Below, in pieces: positions 29,436 to 37,608 of a DNA stretch of 64,000 bases. The DNA lies in contig NZ_CP085253.1 in assembly GCF_044872765.1 (NCBI RefSeq), positions 806,001-870,000 of the forward strand. The letters run 5' to 3'. A program made the position numbers and the translations under genes. Position 1 is the stretch's first letter, and the number at the start of each line of letters is the position of its first letter. The notes beneath the pieces are model-generated. The model saw only the letters and a list, made by a program, of their open reading frames with translations, had not been told where the DNA came from and made no database searches. This DNA is from Micrococcus sp023147585 (GTDB lineage: Bacteria > Actinomycetota > Actinomycetes > Actinomycetales > Micrococcaceae).

Positions 29436-30152
29436 ATGGACACCTCCTCGACTCCGCCGCTGACGGACCTCGGCGACGTCGCCCTCTGGGCCCTCGTGCG
29501 GGGCGACGACGCCGACGCCTTCGCCGCCGCCTTCGATCGCCATCAGGCGCGAGTGCACCGTCACGCCCGGCGCTGGACGGTCACGCCGCACGACGCCGAC
29601 GACCTCGTGGCCGCCGTATTCCTGGAGGCATGGCGCCGCCGGGAGGACGTGAGCGTCGTGGACGGATCCGTCCTCCCCTGGCTCCTCGCCGCCGCCAACA
29701 ACGTCCAGCGCAATCGTGCCCGCTCCGCCGTGCGCAGCAGCCGTGCCATGGAGCGCCTTCGCCGCCGCAGCGCGACGTCGGCCCCCGACCACGCGGACGA
29801 CGTCGCCGAGCTCGTCGACGCCGAGCGGCGCGCCGACACCGTCCGGCGGGCGTTCGCGCGGCTCGACCCGATCGCCCAGGACGTCCTGACCCTCTGCGTG
29901 CTGGAGGACCACCCGATGGCCGCTGCGGCCGAGGTGCTCGGCTGTCCCGTCGGCACCGTGAAGTCACGGCTGAACCGGGCCCGGCGCAGCCTGCGCCGGG
30001 CCCTCGAGGACACCGCACCGGACGCCCCCGTCACCGCCCTCCCCTCGGTGCCGGCCGCCGGCCCCGTCCCTCCCCGCCGTTCCGACACGCCTCGCATCGT
30101 CACCCGCCCCGCGTCGCCCACCCTCACCGAGAGGACCGCCTCATGTCCGTGA
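29436..30152 (+). CDS. ECF-type RNA polymerase sigma factor
   Basis: The 238-residue protein has sigma region 2 at about 30-95 (FDRHQARVHRHARRWTVTPHDADDLV and the following helix) and region 4 at about 135-190 (LDPIAQDVLTLCVLEDHPMAAAAEVLGCPVGTVKSRLNRAR in pieces). The C-terminal 45 residues are Pro-rich. The group cannot be fixed by eye. GGAAC elements at 29364 and 29403 could make it self-regulating. It overlaps the next gene by 10 bp, which encodes its probable regulator. Confidence 0.92.
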   Translation: MDTSSTPPLTDLGDVALWALVRGDDADAFAAAFDRHQARVHRHARRWTVTPHDADDLVAAVFLEAWRRREDVSVVDGSVLPWLLAAANNVQRNRARSAVRSSRAMERLRRRSATSAPDHADDVAELVDAERRADTVRRAFARLDPIAQDVLTLCVLEDHPMAAAAEVLGCPVGTVKSRLNRARRSLRRALEDTAPDAPVTALPSVPAAGPVPPRRSDTPRIVTRPASPTLTERTASCP

Positions 30153-31204
30153 GCACCCGTCACCAGCCCCCTGCCGACGCGCTCGGCCCCGCCCTCGACT
30201 CCGCACTGCTCGGCCGCGCAGACCGCTCCCCCTCCCCCGATCGGGTCGCGGCGCTGCGGGAGCGCATCCTGGAGGACGCCTCGTCCGAGGCGGTCCTCCC
30301 GGCCTCGGAGACCGACTCCTCGCGCCGTCCCCGCGCTCAGCGGTGGCTCGCCGCGGCCGCCGTCGGCGCCGTCGTCGTCACGGGCCTCGGCGTGGTGCCG
30401 GGTGCCGTCGCGGAGGCGGAGGCGAGCCAGGTCCTCACCGACACGGCCGCGGGGATCCGGTTCACCGACGACCTGGTCCCCGGGCCGGGCCAGTACATCC
30501 GAGTGGACTACCGCCACACCCAGAAGGCGATGTCGGGGCCGGGCGGAGTGCAGGATGCGCTCTCTTACGGCCGGGCCCGCTACCTCCCGGCCGACCCGGG
30601 CCGCGACGCCGTCGACGTGCCCGATCCGACGCTCGCGGCGGACGGCAGCGTGCTCTCCCAGGAGCCCTCGACCTCCTACCGGGCGGACGCGATGGGGCCG
30701 GGCAGCCTGCCGCAGAGGCTCGAGGTCGACAGCCTCGAGGAGGTGCCCCGGGATCCCGACCAGCTGATCCGGTTCTTCCGGGACCGGTATCACGGCGGCT
30801 CCGCCTCGAGGGACGCGAACCTGTTCGTGCAGCTGACCGACACGCTGCGCGAGCCCGGCCTCCCCGCCGACCTGCGTCGAGGCCTCGTCGCGGCCCTGGC
30901 CCAGGCACCCGGGGTCCGGGTGGAGGAGGCGGTCACGCTGTCCGATGGGCGCACGGGCGTCGGCGTGAGCCGCGCCGAAGTCCTGCGGATGGGGGCCATC
31001 GAGCAGATGGTGCTGGACCCGACCACGGGGCAGGTGATCGGCGAGCGCGATCTCGTCGGATTCGGCGTCGGGGAGTTCGGGACGACGGAGGTCGTCTCGG
31101 AGTCGACCACCCGGCTCTCGATCGTCGACGAGGCCCCGAGGGCCCAGGTGCACATCGACGACCACATGGGGCCGAACGGGGAGGACATCACCCACCTCCC
31201 CTGA
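30143..31204 (+). CDS. CU044_5270-like membrane protein, probable partner of ECF sigma factor
   Basis: The 353-residue protein has a cytoplasmic N-terminus of about 60 residues with RVAALRERIL, one transmembrane helix (WLAAAAVGAVVVTGLGVVPG, about 67-87) and a large outer domain starting LTDTAAGIRFTDDLVPGPGQYIRVDYRHT. This pattern matches CU044_5270-type proteins encoded next to ECF sigma factors. No zinc anti-sigma motif (HxxxCxxC) is seen. The start lies inside the sigma gene behind GAGAGGACC, indicating coupling. An anti-sigma role is inferred from position and topology. Confidence 0.75.
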   Translation: MSVSTRHQPPADALGPALDSALLGRADRSPSPDRVAALRERILEDASSEAVLPASETDSSRRPRAQRWLAAAAVGAVVVTGLGVVPGAVAEAEASQVLTDTAAGIRFTDDLVPGPGQYIRVDYRHTQKAMSGPGGVQDALSYGRARYLPADPGRDAVDVPDPTLAADGSVLSQEPSTSYRADAMGPGSLPQRLEVDSLEEVPRDPDQLIRFFRDRYHGGSASRDANLFVQLTDTLREPGLPADLRRGLVAALAQAPGVRVEEAVTLSDGRTGVGVSRAEVLRMGAIEQMVLDPTTGQVIGERDLVGFGVGEFGTTEVVSESTTRLSIVDEAPRAQVHIDDHMGPNGEDITHLP

Positions 31205-31224
31205 ACCCCGGGACACCCGACGTC

Positions 31225-32352
31225 TCAGCCGAGGAGCTCGCCGACCCGCGCGTTGAGCTCCTCGGCGTCGGTGCGCAGCCGGCGCAGCACGGCTGCGTCG
31301 TGCCGCCCGCCGACCGTCAGCGTCACGCGGCGCAGCAGGGCGGGGTCCATGCCCATCCGGTCCCACGTCCGGACGATCGTCGCGGGCCGCTCGGCGGTGC
31401 GCAGGGTGACGCGGCGGCCGGCGTCGGCCCAGCCCGCGACGACGCCCCACTCCTCAGGCGTGGAGCCCGGCCCCTCGAGCGCGCCCACGGGGAGCATGAG
31501 GGACACCGGCTGCCGCGTCGTCCCCGTCTCCGACGGGGGCGGCGCGTCCGGGAGCGCCTCGGCCGCGAGCGCAGCCAGCGCGGCATGGTCCGGCGCGCCG
31601 TCCTCGGACCCCACGCCCGCCCGGCCCGGAGCGAGCCACGCATCCTCGATCCCCCCGCGCGCCCTGAGCCCGGTGAACAGCTCGCGCCACACGTGCCGCG
31701 CCTCGTCTCGGGGCATCGAGCGCACGGTGCGGTATCCGCTCGCGGTGGGCAGGGCTCCGGCGAGCACCGCGGCGGCCCACGGCTCGTCCAGCACGACGCC
31801 GAGACGGCGCGCCCCGGTGGTCTCCCGCAGGCGCCCGAGCGCCTCGATGAGCCCTTCCCGGTAGGACTCGGCGACGTCGCGGCGTGCACCGGCGTCGATG
31901 AGCACGCGTTCACCGCCGGGCAGCCACAGCGCCCCGAGCAGACTCAGCGGCCCGCGCACGCGCACCGCGAGGCGCTCGGTGGAGACCCCCTCGGCGCCGG
32001 CCGTGTCTGCCCAGCGGTGGGCGTCCTCGCGCCAGAAGGACGCCGCCCGCCGCCGGTCCATGCCGGAGCCGACGACACCGGGCGGGCTCACCCGCCAGCC
32101 GTGGGGCTGCAGGTCCACGGGGAGCTCGTGCAGGAGGGCGGCCGAGCGTCCGACGTCGTCCGCGCCGGGGCCGCGGTCCGGCAGCTCGGGGAGCACGGGC
32201 CAGTGCTGGCCCTCGAGCTCCCCGTGGGTCGCGCGGTGGGCCTCCGCGGCATCGGTCCCGGACCACGGGGACCCGCCGAGGGCGCGCACCGACGTCGCCG
32301 ACGGTGGCTCAGTGGCGACCGGCTCAGGCACGGGCCCCTCCGTCAGCATCAC
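31225..32352 (-). CDS. MetE-like (UROD/MetE superfamily) protein, Rv3015c type
   Basis: The 375-residue protein has a MetE-type barrel opening with GGSPWSGTDAAEAHRATHGEL and LPELPDRGPGADDVGRSAALL, then LPVDLQPHGWRVS. This matches the actinobacterial protein annotated as a vitamin-B12-independent methionine synthase-like protein (Rv3015c). That gene lies with cysteine desulfurase and mnmA upstream of ligA in other genomes. The usual zinc-binding Cys/His set of true MetE is not evident, so methionine synthase activity is doubtful. It overlaps the chorismate mutase stop by 29 bp. Confidence 0.8.
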   Translation of the reverse strand: MMLTEGPVPEPVATEPPSATSVRALGGSPWSGTDAAEAHRATHGELEGQHWPVLPELPDRGPGADDVGRSAALLHELPVDLQPHGWRVSPPGVVGSGMDRRRAASFWREDAHRWADTAGAEGVSTERLAVRVRGPLSLLGALWLPGGERVLIDAGARRDVAESYREGLIEALGRLRETTGARRLGVVLDEPWAAAVLAGALPTASGYRTVRSMPRDEARHVWRELFTGLRARGGIEDAWLAPGRAGVGSEDGAPDHAALAALAAEALPDAPPPSETGTTRQPVSLMLPVGALEGPGSTPEEWGVVAGWADAGRRVTLRTAERPATIVRTWDRMGMDPALLRRVTLTVGGRHDAAVLRRLRTDAEELNARVGELLG

Positions 32353-32740
32353 GGGCGGCGTCCTGCCGGACCACGGGGACCGTTCCGGTGCGGGGGCCGA
32401 CGTCCTCGCCCGCCGCGATGGCGCGGTGGTGGCGGATGACCTCGGCGATGACGAAGTTCAGGAACTTCTGGGCGAACGCGGGCTCGAGCTCGGCGTCGTG
32501 GGCGAGTCGCTGGAGGCGCTCGATCTGCGCGGCCTCTCGTCCCGGATCCGAGGGAGGGAGGTCATGCTCGGCCTTCAGCCGGCCGACGCGCTGCGTGAAC
32601 TTGAAGCGCTCGGCGAGGAGGTAGACGAGCGAGGCGTCGATGTTGTCGATGCTTCCGCGGATCGCGAAGAGCTCGTCGAGGACGGCCGGGTCGGTGGACG
32701 CGTCGAGGGAGCTGGCATGCGGGTCGTAGTCGGCGCTCAT
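32324..32740 (-). CDS. Chorismate mutase, AroQ class
   Basis: This 138-residue all-helical protein has the AroQ signature at about 24-58: ELFAIRGSIDNIDASLVYLL then AERFKFTQRVGRLKAEH, including Arg28, Arg45 and Lys56 expected in the active site. It isomerises chorismate to prephenate for Phe/Tyr synthesis. No signal peptide is present, so it is the cytosolic form. The ATG at 32740 is preferred because a TAGTCT -10 lies 7 nt upstream, overlapping the mnmA stop codon. Confidence 0.9.
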   Translation of the reverse strand: MSADYDPHASSLDASTDPAVLDELFAIRGSIDNIDASLVYLLAERFKFTQRVGRLKAEHDLPPSDPGREAAQIERLQRLAHDAELEPAFAQKFLNFVIAEVIRHHRAIAAGEDVGPRTGTVPVVRQDAARDADGGARA

Positions 32741-32747
32741 GACGGGA

Positions 32748-32753
32748 AGACTA
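32748..32753 (-). promoter_or_regulatory. -10 element TAGTCT, leaderless chorismate mutase, overlapping mnmA stop
   Basis: The minus-strand TAGTCT starts with the TAG stop codon of mnmA and ends 7 nt before the chorismate mutase ATG. Confidence 0.45.
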
Positions 32754-33887
32754 CGCACCCGCGGGAGCGGCGAGGCGGGCGTTGCGCGCGGCGTCGATGG
32801 TGGCCTGGCCGAGCACGCGCGTGCCCCGGTAGAGCACGGCGGACTGTCCGGGGGCGACCCCGCGCAGTGCCGCGGCGGGCTCGATCTCCCAACGGGGGGC
32901 GCCGTCGTCGCCGGCGGCCTGGCGGGCGCGGGCCGGGACGATCTCGCCGTGGGCGCGGAACTGCAGCTCGCAGTCGAACCAGTGCCCGGCGGCGGCCTCC
33001 GGCAGCGGCGACCCCGCCCACGTCGGGCGGATGCCGGTGATGCGGTCCACGTCCAGCAGGTCGCGGCCGCCGACCACCACCGTGTTGTCCTTCGGGCGCA
33101 CCTCCAGGACGAAGCGGGGCCGGCCGTCGGCGGCCGGGCGGCCGATGGCCAGCCCCTTGCGCTGGCCCACGGTGTAGGCCTGGGCGCCGGCGTGGGTGCC
33201 GAGGCGCTCGCCGTCGGGGCCGACGATGGGGCCGGGCTCGAGCTCGATGCGCTCGGCGAGCCAGCCGCGCGTGTCCCCGTCAGGGATGAAGCAGATGTCG
33301 TGGGAGTCCGGCTTCTGGGCGACCGTGAGGCCGCGCTCGGCCGCCTCGGCGCGCACGAGCGCCTTGGACGGGGTGTCCGCCAGCGGGAAGAGGCAGTGGG
33401 CCACCTGGTCCGCGGTCAGCACGCCGAGGACATACGACTGGTCCTTCGCGTCGTCGGCGGCGCGGTGGAGCTCGAGCGCCCCGTCCGCGCCGGGGCGCAC
33501 GGCGGCGTAGTGGCCCGTGCAGACGGCGTCGAAGCCGAGCTCGAGGGCACGCTCGAGCAGGGCCGCGAACTTGATCTTCTCGTTGCAGCGCAGGCACGGG
33601 TTGGGCGTGCGGCCCGCGGCGTACTCGGCCACGAAGTCGTCCACCACGTCCTCCTGGAACCGCTCGGAGAAGTCCCACGTGTAGAAGGGGATGCCGAGCC
33701 GCTCGCACGCACGCCACGCGTCCTGCGCGTCCTCGATGGTGCAGCAGCCCCGCGAGCCGGTCCGCAGCAGGCCCGGCATGCGAGACAGCGCCAGGTGCAC
33801 CCCGACGACGTCGTGACCGGCGTCCACCGCCCGCGCGGCGGCCACGGCCGAGTCCACTCCCCCGGACATGGCGGCGAGGACCTTCAT
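32751..33887 (-). CDS. mnmA: tRNA-specific 2-thiouridylase MnmA
   Basis: This 378-residue enzyme adds sulfur to U34 of tRNA-Glu, -Gln and -Lys. The PP-loop SGGVDS is at residues 8-13. The catalytic cysteine pair is in NPCLRCNEKIKF and SHDICFIPDGD. The C-terminal TYTVGQRKGL-type block (here AYTVGQRKGL) is conserved. AAAGG precedes the ATG. It lies downstream of a cysteine desulfurase that can provide the persulfide sulfur, separated by a 312-nt spacer with its own TAGACT promoter. Confidence 0.97.
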   Translation of the reverse strand: MKVLAAMSGGVDSAVAAARAVDAGHDVVGVHLALSRMPGLLRTGSRGCCTIEDAQDAWRACERLGIPFYTWDFSERFQEDVVDDFVAEYAAGRTPNPCLRCNEKIKFAALLERALELGFDAVCTGHYAAVRPGADGALELHRAADDAKDQSYVLGVLTADQVAHCLFPLADTPSKALVRAEAAERGLTVAQKPDSHDICFIPDGDTRGWLAERIELEPGPIVGPDGERLGTHAGAQAYTVGQRKGLAIGRPAADGRPRFVLEVRPKDNTVVVGGRDLLDVDRITGIRPTWAGSPLPEAAAGHWFDCELQFRAHGEIVPARARQAAGDDGAPRWEIEPAAALRGVAPGQSAVLYRGTRVLGQATIDAARNARLAAPAGA

Positions 33888-34199
33888 GGGGATGCCTTTC
33901 GACGGGGAGCAGGGCTGGACAGTCTACCGAGCCGGCCCCAAGACCGTGCATGGTCGCCGCCGCCCGATGGGTCCTCCTGCCGCGAAGGCGCGGGGGGGGG
34001 ATCAGGAGCGCAGCCGCCAGCACCGCAGAGAGGCCCAACCCCCACCAGAAGAGCGTCCCGGCCGCTCGGTGACGACAGGCACGCCTCTGCACTCGACGCC
34101 GTCCCCGTCGGCATGTCCCCTCCATCTGCCGCGCGCTCACGCGACCCCAGGGCAGACGATCACCTCAGCGCCCCCAGGACGAGGGGCTTCATCGACTGC
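33888..34199. other. Intergenic region with G9 tract and possible small membrane ORF remnant
   Basis: This spacer between the cysteine desulfurase and mnmA contains nine consecutive G at 33992-34000 and a TAGACT -10 for mnmA (33926-33921). On the minus strand an ATG at 34140 opens a frame with one hydrophobic helix (TLFWWGLGLSAVLAAALLIPP begins near 34050). It runs through the tract and then into the mnmA antisense-like frame. Removing one base from the tract would end it after about 20 more residues. I cannot decide between a phase-variable small protein, a remnant, and chance. Confidence 0.35.
33921..33926 (-). promoter_or_regulatory. Putative -10 element of mnmA (TAGACT)
   Basis: The minus-strand TAGACT lies 34 nt upstream of the mnmA ATG, leaving room for the AAAGG ribosome site. 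Confidence 0.4.
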
Positions 34200-35402
34200 T
34201 CACCGTCCGGAAGGACGCAGCCGCCCCAGCGCCCCCACGAGCGCCGCCACGTCCTCCGCCGTGCTCGTGTGCCCCAGCGTGAACCGCTGCGTCGCCCGCG
34301 CATCCGCCTCGGTCCGCCCCGGCAGCGCGAGCACCACGTGGGACGGCTCGGCGACGCCGGCCGTGCACGCCGAGCCGGAGGACGTGTCCAGCCCGGCCAT
34401 GTCGAAGCCGAACAGCAGCGCATCCGCGCTCTTCCCCGGCACGGTGACATGCACGTTCCCCGGCAGCCGCCGTGTCCCGGCGGGCAGCCGCTCCCCCGTG
34501 GCCGGGTCCACATCGCGCGGCCCGGTGAGCGTCACGCCCCCCACCGCGTCGACGGCGGCGATCACCTCGTCCCGCAGCGCACCGAGGCGCTCGGCCTCGC
34601 CCGACTGCTCGGCCACCGCCTCCTCGACGGCGGCCGCCAGCGCCGCCGCCAGCGCCGCCGACACCGTCCCGGAGCGCAGGCGCCGTTCCTGCCCTCCGCC
34701 GTGCGCCACCGGCTCGAGCGACACGTCCCGCCGCACGATCAGCGCCCCCACGCCGACGGGCGCGCCGAGCTTGTGCCCCGACAGGGCGAGCGTCGCCGGC
34801 CCGGACCCTGCGAAGTCCACGGGCACCGCGCCCACGGCCTGCACCGCGTCGGTGTGCATAGGCACCCCGTGCTGCGCCGCGATCCGTGCCGCCTCCGCCA
34901 CGGGCTGCACCGTGCCGATCTCGTTGTTCGCCCACATCAGCGTCGCCAGTGCCGTGCGGTGCGGCGCCTCCGCGAGGGCCGCCGCCCACGCGCCGAGGTC
35001 GACGGCGCCGTCGTCGTCCACCGGGACGAGCACCGACTCGGCGCCCTCATGGGCCACGAGCCAGTCGACCGTGTCCAGGACGGCGTGGTGCTCGATCCCG
35101 GTGTGCACGATCCGCGTGCGGCCCCGGTCCGCCGCGCGGCGCGCGCGGAAGAGCCCCTGGACGGCGAGGTTGTCCGCCTCCGTGCCCCCGGAGGTCAGCA
35201 CCACCTCGGACGGGTGCGCCCCGACGGCGGCCGCGATGCGCTCGCGGGACTCCTCGAGCCCCAGCTTGGCGCGGCGGCCCGTGGCGTGCAGCGAGGCGGG
35301 GTTGCCCACCTCCCCGGCCGCGCTGGCGAACGCCGCGAGCGCCGCGGGCCGCGCCGGGGTCGTCGCGGCGTGGTCCAGGTAGACGCGTCGGGGCGTGGTC
35401 AC
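34200..35402 (-). CDS. Cysteine desulfurase, NifS/IscS-like
   Basis: This 400-residue PLP enzyme releases sulfur from cysteine as a persulfide. VYLDHAATTPARPAAL opens the fold, the PLP lysine is in LSGHKLGAPVG, and the active-site cysteine is in SSGSACTAGVAEPSHV. The position before mnmA suggests it feeds tRNA thiolation, as IscS does; no iscU or other Fe-S gene is adjacent. The GTG start at 35402 begins the conserved reading. A TAGACT -10 lies at 35449-35444 on the minus strand. Confidence 0.94.
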   Translation of the reverse strand: MTTPRRVYLDHAATTPARPAALAAFASAAGEVGNPASLHATGRRAKLGLEESRERIAAAVGAHPSEVVLTSGGTEADNLAVQGLFRARRAADRGRTRIVHTGIEHHAVLDTVDWLVAHEGAESVLVPVDDDGAVDLGAWAAALAEAPHRTALATLMWANNEIGTVQPVAEAARIAAQHGVPMHTDAVQAVGAVPVDFAGSGPATLALSGHKLGAPVGVGALIVRRDVSLEPVAHGGGQERRLRSGTVSAALAAALAAAVEEAVAEQSGEAERLGALRDEVIAAVDAVGGVTLTGPRDVDPATGERLPAGTRRLPGNVHVTVPGKSADALLFGFDMAGLDTSSGSACTAGVAEPSHVVLALPGRTEADARATQRFTLGHTSTAEDVAALVGALGRLRPSGR

Positions 35403-35443
35403 GGGGCGGACGGGGTCACGGGGCGGGTCTCGGGCACGGGGCG

Positions 35444-35449
35444 AGTCTA
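35444..35449 (-). promoter_or_regulatory. Putative -10 element of cysteine desulfurase gene (TAGACT)
   Basis: The minus-strand TAGACT lies 41 nt before the GTG start of the desulfurase gene, between it and the Trk/Ktr RCK gene stop. Confidence 0.35.
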
Positions 35450-35478
35450 CGGAGCGCGGGCACGGACGCCGCCGCCCC

Positions 35479-36177
35479 TCAGCGCAGCGCCGCGAAGGCC
35501 TCCACGGCGCGCGTGGGGCCGGCCACGAGCAGCGTGTCCTCGGGCACGAGCACGTGATGGCCGGGCGGGTACGCCCATCCGTCGCCGCTGCGCAGGGCGA
35601 CGACGCGCACCCCGGTCTCCCCCGCCAACCCGGCCGAGCGCAGGTCCTGCCCGAGGTGGCGCTGAGGCGCGGACGTGCGCACGATCGCGAAGCCGGGCTC
35701 GACCTCCACGAAGTCGTCGAGGGCGTTGAGCACGAGGTGGGCCACGCGGCGGCCCATGTCCCGCTCGGGGTGGACCACGTGGGCCACGCCCAGCTGCTGG
35801 AGGATCGCGCCGTGCCGGGGGTCGTTGGCCTTGGCCCACAGATGCGTGACGCCGAAGCGCAGCATCAGCGAGGTCGTCAGCACGGACCCCGCGAGGTCTC
35901 CGCCGATCGCCACCACCACGTGGTCGGCCTCGTGCACGGACAGCTCGCGCATGGCCTCCTCGTCTGCGGTGTCGGCGCGCACCACGTAGGTGAGCCGGCC
36001 ATGGAGGGACTGGACGACGGCCGGGTCGTGGTCGACGCCCAGCACGTCACGGCCGGAGGCCATGAGCTCGAGGGCGACGGAGGCACCGAAGCGGCCGAGG
36101 CCGAGCACCACCACGGTGGAGCCCAGGGCGCCGGTGGACGGCTTGGCCGAGAACAGGGAGCGGAGCGGATCAGCCAA
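35479..36177 (-). CDS. Potassium channel RCK subunit (KtrA/TrkA family)
   Basis: The 232-residue cytosolic protein has an N-terminal Rossmann RCK domain: VVVLGLGRFGASVALELMA with GxGxxG, and the acidic end of the second strand VLGVDHD. A C-terminal TrkA-C domain follows (FAIVRTSAPQRHLGQDLR). Length indicates a single-RCK KtrA-type gating ring subunit that binds nucleotides. It starts within the last 8 bp of the channel gene, so both are coupled. Confidence 0.93.
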   Translation of the reverse strand: MADPLRSLFSAKPSTGALGSTVVVLGLGRFGASVALELMASGRDVLGVDHDPAVVQSLHGRLTYVVRADTADEEAMRELSVHEADHVVVAIGGDLAGSVLTTSLMLRFGVTHLWAKANDPRHGAILQQLGVAHVVHPERDMGRRVAHLVLNALDDFVEVEPGFAIVRTSAPQRHLGQDLRSAGLAGETGVRVVALRSGDGWAYPPGHHVLVPEDTLLVAGPTRAVEAFAALR

Positions 36178-37525
36178 TCAGGGGCCTCTCTTTCGGGAGT
36201 TCGTAGTGGCGCGTGCGGGTCTTGAGGGCCAGGGCGCCGGCCACGGTGGCCGGGCCGATGCGCCCCACGAACATGAGCACCATGAGCACCAGCTGCGCCA
36301 GCGGCGGAAGCTGGGCGGTGATGCCGGTGGACAGCCCCACGGTGGCGAACGCGGAGACGCATTCGAAGAGCACTTGGTCGGTGGTGAAGGACGTCATGCC
36401 CATGAGCAGCACCGTCCCCGTGATCACCGCGGCGGCCGAGAGCATGATGACCGTGATCGCCTCGCGATGCGTCGAGCGGGACAGGCGGCGGCCCATCACG
36501 TTCACGGCCGCGTCGCCGCGCAGCTCGGTGACGACGACGGCGCCCAGCACCACGGCCGTCGTGATCTTCACGCCGCTCGCCGTGCCGGCCGGGCCGGCGC
36601 CGATGAACATCAGCAGGTCCGTGGCCATGAGGGTGACGGGGTGCATCTGCCCGTAGTCGAGGGAGTTGAAGCCGGCGGTGCGGGTGGTGACCGACTGGAA
36701 GAACGCGGCGAGGACGCGGGAGGCCGGGTCCAGGGCACCCAGCGTGCGCGGGTTGTTCCACTCCATCACGAGGTACATCGCGGTGCCCGCGGCCAGCAGC
36801 GCCACGGTGCCGACCACCACGATGCGCGCCGTGAGCGGCCAGCGGCTTGGCCTGCGGAAGTGCCGGACGAACGTGACGTACACGGGCAGGCCCAGGCCGC
36901 CGGCGATGATCGCGGCGGCGATCGGCAGGCACACGAACGGATCGGCCACGAAGTCCATGAGGTTCGCCGAGTGCAGGGCGAAGCCGGCGTTGTTGAACGC
37001 GGAGACGGCGTGGAAGAGCCCGTGCCACGCCGCGGTGGGCAGCGGCAGGCCGTGGCCGAGCCAGAACCGCAGGGTCAGGCACGCCGCCACGCTCAGCTCC
37101 ACCGCCGCGGAGACCGTCACGAGAAGGCGCAGCACGCCGGGCAGGTCCCCGATCCCGGAGGTGCGCGAGGAGGCGGCCGCGTCCAGCCGCTGGGTCAGCC
37201 CGAGGCGACGCATCACCAGCAGGCCCATCAGGGAGGCGAACGTCATCACGCCGAGGCCTCCGAGCTTGATCAGGCAGAGGATGACGACCTGGCCGAACCC
37301 CGTCCAGAACGTCTCGGTGTCCACCACGCCGAGGCCCGTCACCGTGGTGGCGCTCGTGGCGGTGAAGGCCGCCTCGAGGAGCGTGGGCGCGCGGCCGGCA
37401 TAGGACGCGGGCAGCCGCAGGGCGGCGGTGCCGAGCGCGATCACGACGAGGAAGGACAGGACGACCGCCTGCACGGGACGCAGCCGCGGACGGCCGGGCA
37501 TGCGTGGCGCTGAGGGCATGGGCAC
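36170..37525 (-). CDS. Potassium channel membrane subunit (KtrB/TrkH family)
   Basis: This 451-residue integral membrane protein has the repeated M1-P-M2 units of the Trk/Ktr/HKT family. Filter-like segments TSATTVTGLG, SAFNNAGFALH, VTTRTAGFNSLD and SAFATVGLSTG each hold the conserved Gly. It conducts K+ inward under control of the RCK subunit encoded next. The GTG at 37525 lies 8 nt after a TAGATT -10 (37539-37534) and suggests a leaderless start; an ATG two codons downstream at 37519 is the alternative. Confidence 0.92.
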   Translation of the reverse strand: MPMPSAPRMPGRPRLRPVQAVVLSFLVVIALGTAALRLPASYAGRAPTLLEAAFTATSATTVTGLGVVDTETFWTGFGQVVILCLIKLGGLGVMTFASLMGLLVMRRLGLTQRLDAAASSRTSGIGDLPGVLRLLVTVSAAVELSVAACLTLRFWLGHGLPLPTAAWHGLFHAVSAFNNAGFALHSANLMDFVADPFVCLPIAAAIIAGGLGLPVYVTFVRHFRRPSRWPLTARIVVVGTVALLAAGTAMYLVMEWNNPRTLGALDPASRVLAAFFQSVTTRTAGFNSLDYGQMHPVTLMATDLLMFIGAGPAGTASGVKITTAVVLGAVVVTELRGDAAVNVMGRRLSRSTHREAITVIMLSAAAVITGTVLLMGMTSFTTDQVLFECVSAFATVGLSTGITAQLPPLAQLVLMVLMFVGRIGPATVAGALALKTRTRHYELPKERPLIG

Positions 37526-37596
37526 GAGCCGGGAATCTACACCCGCGTGGGGCGCCACGCGGAGCACTCCCGCGATTCCCGGCGCGAGGCGTGCGA

Positions 37597-37602
37597 CACA
37601 AT
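37597..37602 (+). promoter_or_regulatory. -10 element CACAAT, leaderless J-domain gene
   Basis: CACAAT lies 6 nt before the ATG at 37609. The same arrangement, CACAAT then six nt then ATG, recurs at the DUF45 peptidase gene. Confidence 0.4.
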
Positions 37603-37608
37603 GGTGCG

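Noticed and set aside
37534..37608. N-terminal extension of the J-domain protein to 37504
   Set aside because: It would overlap the divergent channel gene start, and the J domain starts directly after the ATG at 37609, which has a -10 element 6 nt upstream.
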